Assembly: GCF_029945685.1 (NCBI RefSeq)
Contig: NZ_JAQSDA010000012.1
Span: forward strand, 83,418-147,417
Length of the DNA: 64,000 nt
Direction: 5' to 3'
DNA from: Polaromonas sp.
GTDB taxonomy: Bacteria > Pseudomonadota > Gammaproteobacteria > Burkholderiales > Burkholderiaceae_C
This document shows, one piece after another, positions 16,831 through 26,217 of the stretch. Position numbers and translations under genes: made by a program. Numbering within the stretch: position 1 is the first letter of the stretch; every line of letters starts with the position of its first letter. The notes under the pieces are model-generated. The model searched no databases. It was given only the letters and a program-made list of their open reading frames with translations, and had not been told where the DNA came from.

Positions 16831-18252
16831 ATGGGACGCACCCTTTACGACAAGATCTGGGACGAACACGTCGTCCACACCGAGGAAGACGGCACCGCCA
16901 TCCTCTACATCGACCGCCATCTGGTGCATGAAGTCACCAGCCCACAGGCCTTCGAGGGCCTGCGCGAGGCCGGCCGCAAGGTCTGGCGTATCAGCTCTAT
17001 CGTGGCTACCGCCGACCACAACACGCCGACCACCGGCTGGGAGCTCGGCTACGACGGCATCACCGACCTGGTCAGCAAGGAACAGATCACCACGCTGGAC
17101 AGCAACATCGCCGAGTTCGGCGCGGCGGCCTACTTCCCCTTCCTGTCCAAACGCCAGGGCATCGTGCATGTGATGGGACCCGAGACCGGCGCCACCCTGC
17201 CCGGCATGACCGTGGTCTGCGGCGACTCGCACACCTCGACCCACGGCGCCTTCGGCGCACTGGCGCACGGCATAGGCACGAGCGAGGTCGAACATGTGAT
17301 GGCCACGCAAACCCTGCTCGCCAAAAAGGCAAAAAACATGCTGGTCCGTGTGGACGGCATGCTGGCCCCGGGCCTGACCGGCAAGGACATCGTGCTGGCC
17401 ATCATTGGAAAAATCGGCACGGCGGGCGGCACCGGCTACACGATTGAATTCGGCGGCGCGGCGATACGCGCGCTCAGCATGGAAGGCCGCATGACGGTCT
17501 GCAACATGGCCATCGAAGCCGGCGCCCGTGCCGGCCTGGTGGCGGTGGACGCCAAGACCATCGCCTACGTCAAGGGCAAGCCGCTGGCGCCCACCGGAGT
17601 GGAGTGGGAGCAGGCGGTGCAGTACTGGAGCACCCTGCAGTCCGATGCCGACGCCGTGTTCGACACCGTGGTGCAGCTCGACGCGAGCCAGATCCGGCCG
17701 CAGGTCACCTGGGGTACCTCGCCCGAGATGGTGCTGTCCATCGACGACCGCGTGCCCGACCCGGACAAGGAAAAAGACGCGAACAAGCGCGACGCGATCG
17801 AACGCGCCCTGACTTACATGGGCCTGCAGCCCGGCAAGGCGATCAACGACATCCTGGTCGACAAGGTCTTCATCGGCTCCTGCACCAACAGCCGCATCGA
17901 GGACATGCGCGAAGCCGCCGCCATCCTGCAGAAAATCGGCAAGAAGGTCGCCGGCAACGTCAAGCTCGCCATGGTGGTGCCCGGCTCCGGCCTGGTCAAG
18001 GAACAGGCCGAGCGCGAAGGCCTGGACAAGATTTTCGTCGCCGCCGGATTCGAATGGCGCGAGCCGGGCTGTTCCATGTGCCTGGCGATGAACGCCGACC
18101 GGCTCGAACCGGGCGAGCGCTGCGCCTCCACCAGCAACCGCAACTTCGAAGGCCGGCAGGGTGCCGGCGGCCGCACGCACCTGGTGAGTCCGGCCATGGC
18201 TGCCGCCGCTGCCGTGCACGGCCACTTCGTCGATATTCGCAAATTCACATGA
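16831..18252 (+). CDS. leuC: 3-isopropylmalate dehydratase large subunit
   Basis: LeuC (473 residues) with LeuD isomerises 2-isopropylmalate to 3-isopropylmalate in leucine synthesis. It is an aconitase-family protein. Fe-S ligands are seen as [12 protein letters not shown] (around residue 350) and the pair in [11 protein letters not shown]. Other marks are [17 protein letters not shown] and [12 protein letters not shown]. The ATG at 16831 has an AAGGAAAA leader. It is the first of leuC, leuD, leuB; a family B repeat rather than another gene separates it from leuD. Confidence 0.98.
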   Translation: MGRTLYDKIWDEHVVHTEEDGTAILYIDRHLVHEVTSPQAFEGLREAGRKVWRISSIVATADHNTPTTGWELGYDGITDLVSKEQITTLDSNIAEFGAAAYFPFLSKRQGIVHVMGPETGATLPGMTVVCGDSHTSTHGAFGALAHGIGTSEVEHVMATQTLLAKKAKNMLVRVDGMLAPGLTGKDIVLAIIGKIGTAGGTGYTIEFGGAAIRALSMEGRMTVCNMAIEAGARAGLVAVDAKTIAYVKGKPLAPTGVEWEQAVQYWSTLQSDADAVFDTVVQLDASQIRPQVTWGTSPEMVLSIDDRVPDPDKEKDANKRDAIERALTYMGLQPGKAINDILVDKVFIGSCTNSRIEDMREAAAILQKIGKKVAGNVKLAMVVPGSGLVKEQAEREGLDKIFVAAGFEWREPGCSMCLAMNADRLEPGERCASTSNRNFEGRQGAGGRTHLVSPAMAAAAAVHGHFVDIRKFT

Positions 18253-18255
18253 ACC

Positions 18256-18344
18256 ACCCCCGTCTCGGCTCACTTCGTGTAGCCGGATCCCCCCTCGAGG
18301 GGGCGGCCTCTGTGGACCGGCAAAGCCGGATCCACGCGGCCACT
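18256..18344 (+). repeat. Dispersed repeat family B, degenerate copy (leuC-leuD gap)
   Basis: The element starts 4 bases after the leuC stop with CCCCCGTCTCGGCTCACTTC, then two hairpins: CCCCTCGAGGGGG and a longer one around GGACCGGCAAAGCCGGATCC. It shares layout with the copies at 20194, 36534, 38277 and 58132. A short reading frame over it (32 codons) is repeat, not a gene. Confidence 0.75.
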
Positions 18345-18392
18345 TGAACAGACAGCAAACGCAGCGCTTCGATTTATTGAAAGAAGATCAGC

Positions 18393-19043
18393 ATGAAAAA
18401 ATTCACCGTCCACAAAGGCCTGGTCGCTCCGATGGACCGCGAGAACGTCGATACCGACGCGATCATCCCCAAGCAGTTCCTCAAGTCCATCCGCAAGACC
18501 GGCTTCGGCCCCAACCTGTTCGACGCCTGGCGTTACCTCGACCCCGGCTTTCCCGGCCAGGACCCGGCGACACGCAGGCCGAACCCGGACTTCGTGCTGA
18601 ACCAGCCGCGCTACCAAGGCGCTTCCATCCTGCTGGCGCGCAAGAACTTCGGCTGCGGCTCCTCGCGCGAGCACGCGCCCTGGGCGTTGGACCAGTACGG
18701 TTTTCGCGCCATCATTGCGCCGAGTTACGCCGACATCTTTTTCAACAACAGCTTCAAGAACGGCCTGCTGCCCATCGTGCTGAGCGAAGCGCAGGTGAGC
18801 CAGCTGTTCGACGAGGCGCTGGCCTTCCCCGGCTACCAGCTCACCATCGACCTGGAGCGCCAGGTGGTGATCAAGCCACAGGGGGAAGAGATCGCCTTCG
18901 AGGTTCAGGCCTTCAAGAAGTTCTGCCTGCTCGGCGGTTACGACGACATCGGCCTGACCTTGCGCCAGAGCGACAAGATCAAGGCCTTTGAAGCCGAACG
19001 CCTGGCGACCAAGCCCTGGCTGGCGCATACCCTGATCGCCTGA
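18393..19043 (+). CDS. leuD: 3-isopropylmalate dehydratase small subunit
   Basis: LeuD (216 residues) is the swivel-domain partner of LeuC. It has [15 protein letters not shown] near residue 22, the active-site loop [14 protein letters not shown], and [21 protein letters not shown]. Length and motif order are typical. It lies 140 bases after leuC, with a family B repeat in the gap, and 78 bases before leuB, with a family A repeat in that gap. The repeats may insert hairpins in one leuCDB transcript. Confidence 0.97.
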   Translation: MKKFTVHKGLVAPMDRENVDTDAIIPKQFLKSIRKTGFGPNLFDAWRYLDPGFPGQDPATRRPNPDFVLNQPRYQGASILLARKNFGCGSSREHAPWALDQYGFRAIIAPSYADIFFNNSFKNGLLPIVLSEAQVSQLFDEALAFPGYQLTIDLERQVVIKPQGEEIAFEVQAFKKFCLLGGYDDIGLTLRQSDKIKAFEAERLATKPWLAHTLIA

Positions 19044-19062
19044 TTTCCCTGTTTTTATACAT

Positions 19063-19113
19063 AAAAAGTGCCTCCAGCCCTTATGGGACGGGCGCCAACA
19101 GCTATCAATAAAA
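19063..19113 (-). repeat. Dispersed repeat family A (leuD-leuB gap)
   Basis: On the minus strand this reads TATTGATAGCTGTTGGCGCC, then CGTCCCATAAGGGCTGGAGG and a T-rich end. It fills most of the 78-bp gap and ends 8 bases before the leuB start codon. Confidence 0.85.
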
Positions 19114-19121
19114 GAGCAACC

Positions 19122-20192
19122 ATGAAAATCGCAATTCTTCCCGGTGACGGCATCGGCACCGAAATCGTCGCCGAGGCCGTCAAGGTCCTTCAGGTACTGG
19201 ACCTGAAACTGGAGATGGAAACTGCCCTGGTCGGCGGCGCCGCCTACGAAGCGCACGGCCATCCGCTGCCCGACGCCACGCTGAAACTCGCGCAGGCCTC
19301 GGACGCGGTGTTGTTCGGCGCCGTCGGCGACTGGAAATACGACAAGCTCGACCGCCCGCTGCGTCCCGAGCAGGCCATCCTGGGTCTGCGCAAGCACATG
19401 GGCCTGTTCGCCAACTTCCGCCCTGCCATCTGTTACCCGCAGCTGGTCGACGCTTCCAGCCTCAAGCGCGAGCTGGTGTCCGGCCTGGACATCCTGATCA
19501 TCCGCGAGCTGACCGGCGACATCTACTTCGGCCAGCCGCGCGGCCGCCGCACGGCCACCGACGGCCACTTCCCCGGCGCCGAGGAAGCCTTCGACACCAT
19601 GCGTTATTCGCGCCCCGAGATCGAACGCATCGCCCACGTCGCCTTCCAGGCGGCTCGCAAGCGCGGCAGCCGCGTGACCAGCGTGGACAAGGCCAATGTG
19701 CTGGAAACCTTCCAGTTCTGGAAAGACGTGGTCACCGAAGTCGGCTTGCAATACCCAGACGTGGCGCTGGACCACATGTATGTGGACAACGCCGCCATGC
19801 AGTTGGTCAAGGCGCCCAAGAAGTTCGACGTGGTGGTCACCGGCAACATGTTCGGCGACATCCTGTCCGACGCGGCCGCCATGCTGACCGGCAGCATCGG
19901 CATGTTGCCTTCGGCCAGCCTGAACACCAACAACCAGGGCCTGTACGAGCCCAGCCATGGCAGCGCGCCCGACATCGCCGGCCAGGGGGTCGCCAATCCG
20001 CTGGCCACGATTTTGAGCGCGGCCATGATGCTGCGGTTCAGCCTGAACCAGCCGGAAGCCGCCGCACGGATTGAAAAAGCCGTGGATGCAGTCTTGACGC
20101 AGGGCCTGCGCACGCCCGACATCTACAGCGACGGTACGACCAGGGTCGGCACGGTGCAGATGGGCGACGCGGTGGTCAAAGCCCTGAAATAA
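19122..20192 (+). CDS. leuB: 3-isopropylmalate dehydrogenase
   Basis: LeuB (356 residues) oxidises and decarboxylates 3-isopropylmalate with NAD+. Visible are the start [20 protein letters not shown], the substrate Arg region [22 protein letters not shown], the family-specific [13 protein letters not shown], the catalytic Lys in SVDKANVL, and the metal-binding [20 protein letters not shown]. The ATG at 19122 is chosen because the family N-terminus starts exactly there. A family B repeat begins 2 bases after the stop. Confidence 0.98.
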   Translation: MKIAILPGDGIGTEIVAEAVKVLQVLDLKLEMETALVGGAAYEAHGHPLPDATLKLAQASDAVLFGAVGDWKYDKLDRPLRPEQAILGLRKHMGLFANFRPAICYPQLVDASSLKRELVSGLDILIIRELTGDIYFGQPRGRRTATDGHFPGAEEAFDTMRYSRPEIERIAHVAFQAARKRGSRVTSVDKANVLETFQFWKDVVTEVGLQYPDVALDHMYVDNAAMQLVKAPKKFDVVVTGNMFGDILSDAAAMLTGSIGMLPSASLNTNNQGLYEPSHGSAPDIAGQGVANPLATILSAAMMLRFSLNQPEAAARIEKAVDAVLTQGLRTPDIYSDGTTRVGTVQMGDAVVKALK

Positions 20193-20193
20193 G

Positions 20194-20287
20194 ACCCCCA
20201 CGGTCGCGCACTTCGTGTCGCTCCCTGCCCCCCGAGGGGGCCGCTGCGCCTGCGGACTGGCGGAGCCAGATCCGCGGCCCAGGCTGG
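20194..20287 (+). repeat. Dispersed repeat family B (after leuB)
   Basis: A well-preserved copy: CCCCCACGGTCGCGCACTTC at the left edge, a CCCCCCGAGGGGG hairpin, then GCGGACTGGCGGAGCCAGAT within a second hairpin and a CCGCGGCCCAGGCTGG right edge. It starts 2 bases after the leuB stop and is in the same direction as leuB. Confidence 0.88.
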
Positions 20288-20401
20288 TTTTGCGCCTCGT
20301 GTCTGAAGCAACTGACGTTTTTTTGCCGCAGAAGCTGGCCGCGCAGGCTGGTTTCGCGCAAGCGTCTGCCGCAACAAGGCCAGCCTGGTTAAAATAGTCC
20401 C

Positions 20402-20506
20402 ATGCGTCAAAACCCCGCTGTCATCCGCCTCGTCGCCGCTTCGCGCGCGATGTGCGCTGCGCCGGTTTCGACCCAGACCACCAAAACGACCACCATTAAA
20501 GGCTAG
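20402..20506 (+). CDS. Putative leader peptide of asd (Thr/Lys/Ile-rich end)
   Basis: This 34-codon frame starts at ATG 20402 and stops at TAG 20504-20506, 79 bases before asd. Its last 11 residues are TQTTKTTTIKG: six Thr, two Lys and one Ile. All are products of the aspartate pathway that Asd feeds. This resembles E. coli thrL in kind, though not in sequence. A TAAAAT -10-like element at 20390-20395 would put transcription start at about the ATG. No other gene is in this gap. Function as an attenuator is inferred. Confidence 0.55.
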   Translation: MRQNPAVIRLVAASRAMCAAPVSTQTTKTTTIKG

Positions 20507-20579
20507 CAAGCCTGGTTCGTCGTGCCCTGCCGGCTCGATGAGCCGGGCCGAAAAGCTTCATTTTTGACTTTTTGAAGGG
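20486..20579 (+). promoter_or_regulatory. Candidate attenuator structure before asd
   Basis: Hairpin 1 spans the Thr codons: ACGAC (20486-20490) with GTCGT (20519-20523), and AGGC (20500-20503) with GCCT (20510-20513). Hairpin 2 is CCGGCTC (20530-20536) with GAGCCGG (20540-20546). CTTCA (20556-20560) can pair with TGAAG (20573-20577), covering the GAAGGG ribosome binding site of asd. There is no clean T-run after hairpin 2, so control of translation seems at least as likely as termination. Confidence 0.4.
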
Positions 20580-20585
20580 CGCATC

Positions 20586-21725
20586 ATGAAACTCAAGGGC
20601 AATCTCACGGGACTCGTCGGCTGGCGCGGCATGGTCGGCTCGGTGCTGATCGACCGCATGCAGGCCGAAGGCGACTTCGACCTGATCGAGCCGGTCTTCT
20701 TTTCGACCTCCAATGCCGGCGGCAAGGCCCCGGCGCAGGCGAAGAACGAAACCACGCTGAAAGATGCGTTCGACATCGAGGCCCTGAAGAAGTGTGACGT
20801 CATCATCACCGCCCAGGGCGGCGACTACACCACCGAGGTCTACCCCAAGCTGCGTGCTGCCGGCTGGACCGGCCACTGGATCGACGCCGCATCGACCCTG
20901 CGCATGAACGAAGACGCCATCATCGTGCTGGACCCGGTCAACCTGCCGGTGATCCAGAACGCGCTGGCCAAGGGCGGCAAGAACTGGATCGGCGGAAACT
21001 GCACCGTCAGCTGCATGCTGATGGGCGTGGGCGCCCTGTACAAGGCAGGTCTCGTCGAATGGATGACCAGCATGACCTACCAGGCGGCCTCCGGCGGCGG
21101 TGCCCAACACATGCGTGAATTGCTGACCCAGTACGGCACACTCAATGCCGAAGTGCGTGCGCTGCTGGACGACCCGAAATCGGCCATTCTTGAAATCGAC
21201 CGCCGCGTGCTGGCGAAACAGCAATCGCTGTCGTCTGCCGAAACCGCCAACTTCGGCGTGCCGCTGGGTGGTTCGCTGATCCCCTGGATCGACAAGGACC
21301 TCGGCAATGGCATGAGCAAGGAAGAATGGAAAGGCGGCGCCGAAACCAACAAGATCCTGGGTCAGGGCGCCAGCTTCGGCACGGCCGAAACCCCGGTGGA
21401 CGGTTTCTGCGTGCGTATCGGCGCGATGCGCTGCCACAGCCAGGCGCTCACCTTCAAGCTCAAGAAAGACGTGCCGCTGGCCGACATCGAAGCCATGATC
21501 GCCGCCGACAACGAGTGGGTGAAGGTGGTACCGAACACGCGCGAAGCCAGCATCACCGACCTGACACCGGTCGCTGTGACGGGCACCATGGGTATTCCGG
21601 TCGGCCGCCTGCGCAAGCTGGCCATGGGCCCCGACTACCTGGGCGCGTTCACCGTGGGCGACCAGCTCCTGTGGGGCGCCGCCGAGCCGCTGCGCCGCAT
21701 GTTGCGCATTCTGCTGCAGGCCTGA
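20586..21725 (+). CDS. asd: Aspartate-semialdehyde dehydrogenase
   Basis: Asd (379 residues) reduces beta-aspartyl phosphate to aspartate semialdehyde, the branch point to Lys, Met, Thr and Ile, and to diaminopimelate for the cell wall. It shows the NADP motif [12 protein letters not shown], the catalytic Cys139 in GGNCTVSC, and the [12 protein letters not shown] and [13 protein letters not shown] regions of the Gram-negative type. The ATG at 20586 has GAAGGG 7 bases upstream. A Thr-rich leader frame and hairpins precede it. It is the last of the leu-asd run; fimV follows after 251 bases. Confidence 0.97.
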   Translation: MKLKGNLTGLVGWRGMVGSVLIDRMQAEGDFDLIEPVFFSTSNAGGKAPAQAKNETTLKDAFDIEALKKCDVIITAQGGDYTTEVYPKLRAAGWTGHWIDAASTLRMNEDAIIVLDPVNLPVIQNALAKGGKNWIGGNCTVSCMLMGVGALYKAGLVEWMTSMTYQAASGGGAQHMRELLTQYGTLNAEVRALLDDPKSAILEIDRRVLAKQQSLSSAETANFGVPLGGSLIPWIDKDLGNGMSKEEWKGGAETNKILGQGASFGTAETPVDGFCVRIGAMRCHSQALTFKLKKDVPLADIEAMIAADNEWVKVVPNTREASITDLTPVAVTGTMGIPVGRLRKLAMGPDYLGAFTVGDQLLWGAAEPLRRMLRILLQA

Positions 21726-21976
21726 AGTGGCGCGGGGGTGGCCGGTGATACCCGGCGCCCACCCGTAACCACTTGTGACAGCCCGTTGTCGTCAGGCAAC
21801 ATCTGGAAGTTGTAAGTTGATGCTAACCCGGGGTGTCAAAACTTAAGTGCTGTCTTAGCTTGTCAGCCTAATGCCTTGATGTTAATGTTGTTTTGTCGAA
21901 AATTAGCGTTGAGGTTTTTGTGCGGACCAGCAGAATAAAATTTAATGCAACCCGGGCACCGGAGGCCCCAATTCCC

Positions 21977-24685
21977 ATGAATCAACCCGTCCGTTGGCGC
22001 ATGGGAGCCGTGGCGGCTGCCATGGCCGTTTTGGGCAGCATCGCCACCTTGCCGGCACATGCTCTGGGGCTGGGCCGGGTCATCGTCCAGTCTGCCTTGG
22101 GAGAACCTCTCCGTGCAGAAATCGAAATTGTCGAAATCAGCGCCGACGAAGCCGCCTCCCTGCGCACCAGCGTCGCCAATGCCGATGCCTTCAAGGCCGC
22201 CGGCCTGGAATACACCGCCGCCGTTGCCAATGTCCAGATCAGCCTGCAGCGCCGCGCCGATGGCCGGGCTTTCCTGCGCCTGAGCAGCGACCGACCCGTC
22301 AGCGAACCTTTTGTCGACCTGATCCTCGAAGCCCGCTGGGCATCCGGGCGCATCGTGCGTGACTACACGATGCTGTTTGATCCACCGAACCTGCGCCAGG
22401 CCGCAGCGCCGGCCATGCAGGCACCGACCGCGCCCCTCATTTCTCGACCGGCCCCTCCGCCCCCCGTGGCCTCCATGCCCGCGCCACCGCGACCGTCCGT
22501 CGCGCCGGCACAGCCCGCCCCTCCCAGCCCGACTCCGTCCCGCCCCGCCCCGGTGGCCAAGGCGCCCGCACCACAGCCCGCCCCCGCCGAGCGCACAGCC
22601 TCTGCGGACAGCCAGAAAATTGTTGTCAAAGCTGGCGACACGGCCGGAAAAATCGCGGCGCAGGCCAAACCGGCCAGCGTGTCGCTGGACCAGATGCTGG
22701 TCGCACTGCTGCGCAGCAACCCCGATGCCTTCATCGGTGGCAATGTCAACCGACTCAAGTCCGGCGCCGTCCTCGAAGTCCCGACGGGCGACCAGGCGGA
22801 ATACATTCCTGCCGCCGAAGCAAGTCGAACCATCGTTGCCCAGAGCAAGGACTTCAACGAATTCCGCCGCAAGCTGGCTGAAGGCGCCCCGACGACCCAG
22901 GTCGCCGGCGCAGACCGCAAGGCCGCAGGCCAGGTCCAGGCCAAAGTCGAGGACAAGGCGCCTGCCGCTGCAACGCCCGACAAGCTGACGCTCTCCAAAG
23001 GTGCGGTCCAGAGCAAGGCAGCGGCCGAAGAAAAAATCGCGCAGGACCGCCAGGCGAAGGAGGCGGCCGCCCGCGTCGCCGAACTGTCGAAAAACATCAG
23101 CGACCTGAACAAGCTGACCAGTTCGCCAGCAGCGCCAGCCGCACCGGCGACGCCTGCCACGCCCCCCATGGCGCCCGCCGCCACCAGCCCGACCGTGCCG
23201 GGGGTGGTCGTGGCAACGCCGGCAGCCGCATCCGCTGCACCGGGCGCGTTGCCTGCTGCAGCCCCAGCGGCTTCCGCACCCGTCGCCATGCCTGCGGCGA
23301 GCCCGGCCAACGAGGCTGCAGCGCCCGCAGCCAGCGCCAGCGCCGCCGCACCGGTGCCGGCAGCAGCAGTTCCGGCGGCAAGCGCTCCTGCGCCGGTGAA
23401 AAAACCGGTCGTGATTCCTCCCCCGCCTCCGGAACCCAGCCTGATCGACGAGTTGCTTGACAACCCGCTGATGCTGGCCGGCGCCGCTGCCTTGCTGGTG
23501 CTTCTGGCCGCCTTCGGTGTGTACCGCTCCCGCCAGCGTAAAAATGCCGCCGCGGTCGACAGCTCCTTCCTCGAAAGCCGACTGCAGCCCGACTCCTTCT
23601 TCGGCGCCAGCGGCGGCCAGCGCATCGACACCAATGAGGCCAACGTTACCGGCTCGTCGATGGTTTATTCACCGAGCCAGCTTGACGCCGCCGGTGATGT
23701 GGATCCTGTGGCGGAAGCCGATGTCTACCTGGCTTACGGGCGTGATCTGCAAGCCGAGGAAATCCTCAAGGAAGCCATCCGTGTGAGCCCCACACGCGTG
23801 GCCATCCATGCGAAGCTGATGGAGATTTATGCCAAACGCCGTGACACCAGGGCTTTTGAAATGGTGGCGACAGAAGCGTACAACCTGACCCGCGGCCAGG
23901 GCGTTGAATGGGCACACATGGCTGAAATGGGCCGTGAGCTGGACCCTGCCAACCCCATGTACCAACCCGGTGGACAGCCCGTGTCTCCAGCCGCCAGCAG
24001 CATGGCTGTTGCCGGCGCCAGCGTCGCAGCATTGGCCGCTGGACAAACCCTGGCCCAGGCCGCCCGTCCCGCGCCAGAACCGGCGGCGGCTGCCGTGGAT
24101 TTCGACCTGGACCTTGATTTCTCGCTCGGTGACGAACCTGACGCGCCGGTAGCCGTTGCCCCGCCGGCACCGGTGGCACCGGCCCCTGCGGCTCCGGTCC
24201 AACCCGTCCTGTCCATGCCGGCAGCCGCAGCCGCGCCCACCGACAACAGCCTGGACTTCAGTTCCGCGACCTTGGTGATGCCTGCGGCGGCACCCGCTCC
24301 AGCGAAACCTGCCGATCCCCCGCCCGCAGCAGACAACAGCCTGAACTTCGCCACAGAACCGGCCGCCCTGAACACCGGCGCCGGCAGTCTGAACACCGGC
24401 GCCGGCAACCTGGACACCTCTGGCGGCATGCTCGAGTTCGATATGGGCGCCCTGTCGCTCGATCTCGATGGCCCGGCCACGGAAAGCCCGAAAACCACCG
24501 CCGCGAGCGCTCTCGCGCCGACCGTGGAAAGTGACGATCCGCTGGAAACCAAGTTTGCATTGGCCGAGGAGTTCCGCGCGATTGGCGATGTCGATGGCGC
24601 CCGTTCGCTGGCCGAAGAAGTGGTGGCGCAATCGAGTGGCTCGCTCAAGAGCAAGGCCCAGGCATTTCTTAACGCCCTGGCCTGA
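21977..24685 (+). CDS. fimV: FimV/HubP-family polar scaffold protein
   Basis: This 902-residue protein matches FimV, which organises type IV pili and polar factors. In order: a signal peptide (residues 1-31), the conserved N-terminal domain LGRVIVQSALGEPLRAEIEI, a Pro/Ala linker, a LysM-like domain (VVKAGDTAGKIAAQ through residue 260), a coiled-coil stretch near 350-400, a very Ala/Pro-rich region, a transmembrane helix (LMLAGAAALLVLLAAFGVY) near 500, then a cytoplasmic part with a TPR-like segment (VYLAYGRDLQAEEILKEAI) and the FimV C-terminal domain (DPLETKFALAEEFRAIGD to FLNALA). The ATG at 21977 starts the signal peptide. A short LNTGAG duplication is seen near residue 800. Confidence 0.92.
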   Translation: MNQPVRWRMGAVAAAMAVLGSIATLPAHALGLGRVIVQSALGEPLRAEIEIVEISADEAASLRTSVANADAFKAAGLEYTAAVANVQISLQRRADGRAFLRLSSDRPVSEPFVDLILEARWASGRIVRDYTMLFDPPNLRQAAAPAMQAPTAPLISRPAPPPPVASMPAPPRPSVAPAQPAPPSPTPSRPAPVAKAPAPQPAPAERTASADSQKIVVKAGDTAGKIAAQAKPASVSLDQMLVALLRSNPDAFIGGNVNRLKSGAVLEVPTGDQAEYIPAAEASRTIVAQSKDFNEFRRKLAEGAPTTQVAGADRKAAGQVQAKVEDKAPAAATPDKLTLSKGAVQSKAAAEEKIAQDRQAKEAAARVAELSKNISDLNKLTSSPAAPAAPATPATPPMAPAATSPTVPGVVVATPAAASAAPGALPAAAPAASAPVAMPAASPANEAAAPAASASAAAPVPAAAVPAASAPAPVKKPVVIPPPPPEPSLIDELLDNPLMLAGAAALLVLLAAFGVYRSRQRKNAAAVDSSFLESRLQPDSFFGASGGQRIDTNEANVTGSSMVYSPSQLDAAGDVDPVAEADVYLAYGRDLQAEEILKEAIRVSPTRVAIHAKLMEIYAKRRDTRAFEMVATEAYNLTRGQGVEWAHMAEMGRELDPANPMYQPGGQPVSPAASSMAVAGASVAALAAGQTLAQAARPAPEPAAAAVDFDLDLDFSLGDEPDAPVAVAPPAPVAPAPAAPVQPVLSMPAAAAAPTDNSLDFSSATLVMPAAAPAPAKPADPPPAADNSLNFATEPAALNTGAGSLNTGAGNLDTSGGMLEFDMGALSLDLDGPATESPKTTAASALAPTVESDDPLETKFALAEEFRAIGDVDGARSLAEEVVAQSSGSLKSKAQAFLNALA

Positions 24686-24715
24686 CCCCTTGCACCTTTC
24701 TCCTGAGGGCTGCCC

Positions 24716-25498
24716 GTGAGGATCGCTCTGGGACTGAGCTACAACGGCACTGCTTACGAGGGCTGGCAAAGCCAGCTCTCGGGCAACACGGTGCAGGACC
24801 GGCTCGAAAAGGCGCTCGGCAAGTTTGCCGCCCGGCCCATGCGCACCCTGTGCGCCGGGCGCACCGACGCCGGGGTTCACGCCCTGATGCAGGTGGTTCA
24901 TTTCGACACCCCCTTGCAGCGCGAGCTGCCCTCCTGGGTGCGCGGCACCAATGCTTTTCTGCCCCGCGACATCGCCGTGCAGTGGGCGCGTGAGGTGCCC
25001 GACGGGTTTCATTGCCGCGGCAGCGCGATCAGCCGTCGCTACGCTTACGTGCTGCTGGAGTCGCCGGTGCGCCCCAGTGTCGAGGCCGGCCGCGTCGGCT
25101 GGGTCTATCGCCCCCTGGACGGCGCGGCCATGCGCGAGGCCATCACCCACCTGGTCGGCGAACACGATTTTTCGTCCTTCCGCGCCGCCCAGTGCCAGGC
25201 CAAAACCCCGGTCAAGACCATTGCGCGCATCGAGGTCTCCCAACGCGCCGGCTACTGGCGTTTCGAGTTCGAGGCCAATGCCTTTTTGCACCACATGATC
25301 CGCAACATCATGGGTTGCCTGGTCACCATCGGCCAGGGCCAGCAGCCGCCCGGCTGGATGGCCGAGGTCCGCGACGCGCGCCGACGTGACGTGGCCGCGC
25401 CCACGTTTTCGCCCGACGGTCTGTATTTTCTGGGTCCGCGTTACGAGGCCCGTTATGGCCTGCCCGAACGCACAGCGGCTTATGATTGGTTGCCATGA
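24716..25498 (+). CDS. truA: tRNA pseudouridine(38-40) synthase
   Basis: TruA (260 residues) makes pseudouridine at tRNA positions 38-40. It shows LSYNGTAYEGWQSQ at the start, the catalytic Asp in CAGRTDAGVHA, and SRRYAYVLLE and HHMIRNIMGCLVTIGQG. The start is a GTG at 24716, where the family N-terminus begins (MRIALGLSYNG). It is 30 bases after fimV, and its stop overlaps the trpF start in an ATGA. This fimV-truA-trpF order is common in Burkholderiales. Confidence 0.97.
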   Translation: MRIALGLSYNGTAYEGWQSQLSGNTVQDRLEKALGKFAARPMRTLCAGRTDAGVHALMQVVHFDTPLQRELPSWVRGTNAFLPRDIAVQWAREVPDGFHCRGSAISRRYAYVLLESPVRPSVEAGRVGWVYRPLDGAAMREAITHLVGEHDFSSFRAAQCQAKTPVKTIARIEVSQRAGYWRFEFEANAFLHHMIRNIMGCLVTIGQGQQPPGWMAEVRDARRRDVAAPTFSPDGLYFLGPRYEARYGLPERTAAYDWLP

Positions 25499-26217
25499 CC
25501 ATGTACAGAACCCGTATCAAGATCTGCGGCCTCACCCGCGAAGAGGATGTGGACGCCGCCGTGGCGGCTGGCGCCGATGCCGTGGGCTTTGTCATGTACG
25601 CGCCCAGCCCGCGCAGCGTAAGCCTTGAGCGCGCCGCCGAGCTGGCCCGCCGACTGCCGCCTTTTGTCACGCCGGTCCTGCTTTTCGTCAACGCGGATGC
25701 TCCTGAAATCATAGCTGCCTGCGCCCGCATACCAACGGCCTTGCTTCAATTTCATGGTGATGAAACGCCCGAAGACTGCCTGCGGGCCGGGCGGCCCTTC
25801 CTGCGGGCGGCGCGCATCCCGCTGGATGAAAACCCTGCAGATGGCGGCCCCGCCTTTGATCTCGTAAAATACGTCCAGGACTTCAAGGCCGCCCAGGCCA
25901 TCCTGCTCGACGCCCATGTCGACGGATTCGGGGGCGGCGGAAAAACATTCAATTGGTCACTTCTTCCTCCAAGCGTCAACGCTCACCTCGTTTTGTCTGG
26001 TGGACTCACACCTGCAAATGTGACCGATGGCATTTTGCAAGTGCGGCCGCGTTGTAAGACGCTGGCCGTCGATGTCAGTTCGGGCGTCGAGATTTCCAGC
26101 GGAGGGACCACCCTCAAGGGAATCAAAAGCGCCGACAAGATCCATCAGTTCGTCGCAGCCGTTCGTGCTGCCGACGACATACTTGCAAAGAATCATGTAC
26201 ACCTACCAGCAACCTGA
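25495..26217 (+). CDS. trpF: Phosphoribosylanthranilate isomerase
   Basis: TrpF (240 residues) catalyses the Amadori rearrangement of N-(5-phosphoribosyl)anthranilate in tryptophan synthesis. It has the catalytic Cys in [29 protein letters not shown], the QFHGDE motif, the catalytic Asp in [20 protein letters not shown], and the phosphate site [10 protein letters not shown] and VDVSSGVE. The ATG at 25495 overlaps the truA stop; a second ATG at 25501 is possible. Its end overlaps trpB by 23 bases. A segment near residues 72-85 looks like family A repeat in frame. Confidence 0.96.
   Translation: MTMYRTRIKICGLTREEDVDAAVAAGADAVGFVMYAPSPRSVSLERAAELARRLPPFVTPVLLFVNADAPEIIAACARIPTALLQFHGDETPEDCLRAGRPFLRAARIPLDENPADGGPAFDLVKYVQDFKAAQAILLDAHVDGFGGGGKTFNWSLLPPSVNAHLVLSGGLTPANVTDGILQVRPRCKTLAVDVSSGVEISSGGTTLKGIKSADKIHQFVAAVRAADDILAKNHVHLPAT
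25707..25750 (+). repeat. Possible family A repeat segment inside trpF
   Basis: ATCATAGCTGCCTGCGCCCG followed by CATACCAACGGC closely resembles the family A core, but the protein here ([14 protein letters not shown]) keeps the usual TrpF length. It may be chance or an old insertion replacing a loop. Confidence 0.35.

Noticed and set aside
16990..17015. Possible family A repeat in leuC
   Set aside because: Only a few bases match (ATCAGCTCTATC, GTGGCTACC) and the encoded residues look ordinary for LeuC.
18249..18347. 32-codon frame after leuC, considered as an entericidin-like small gene
   Set aside because: It lies wholly in a family B repeat and has no lipoprotein signal.
18270..20201. Long minus-strand open frame over leuD and leuB
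   Set aside because: It is the complement of two certain genes and runs through two repeats; no start signal or family features.
23669..25294. Long minus-strand open frame over fimV and truA
   Set aside because: Shadow of two certain genes; no protein family features.
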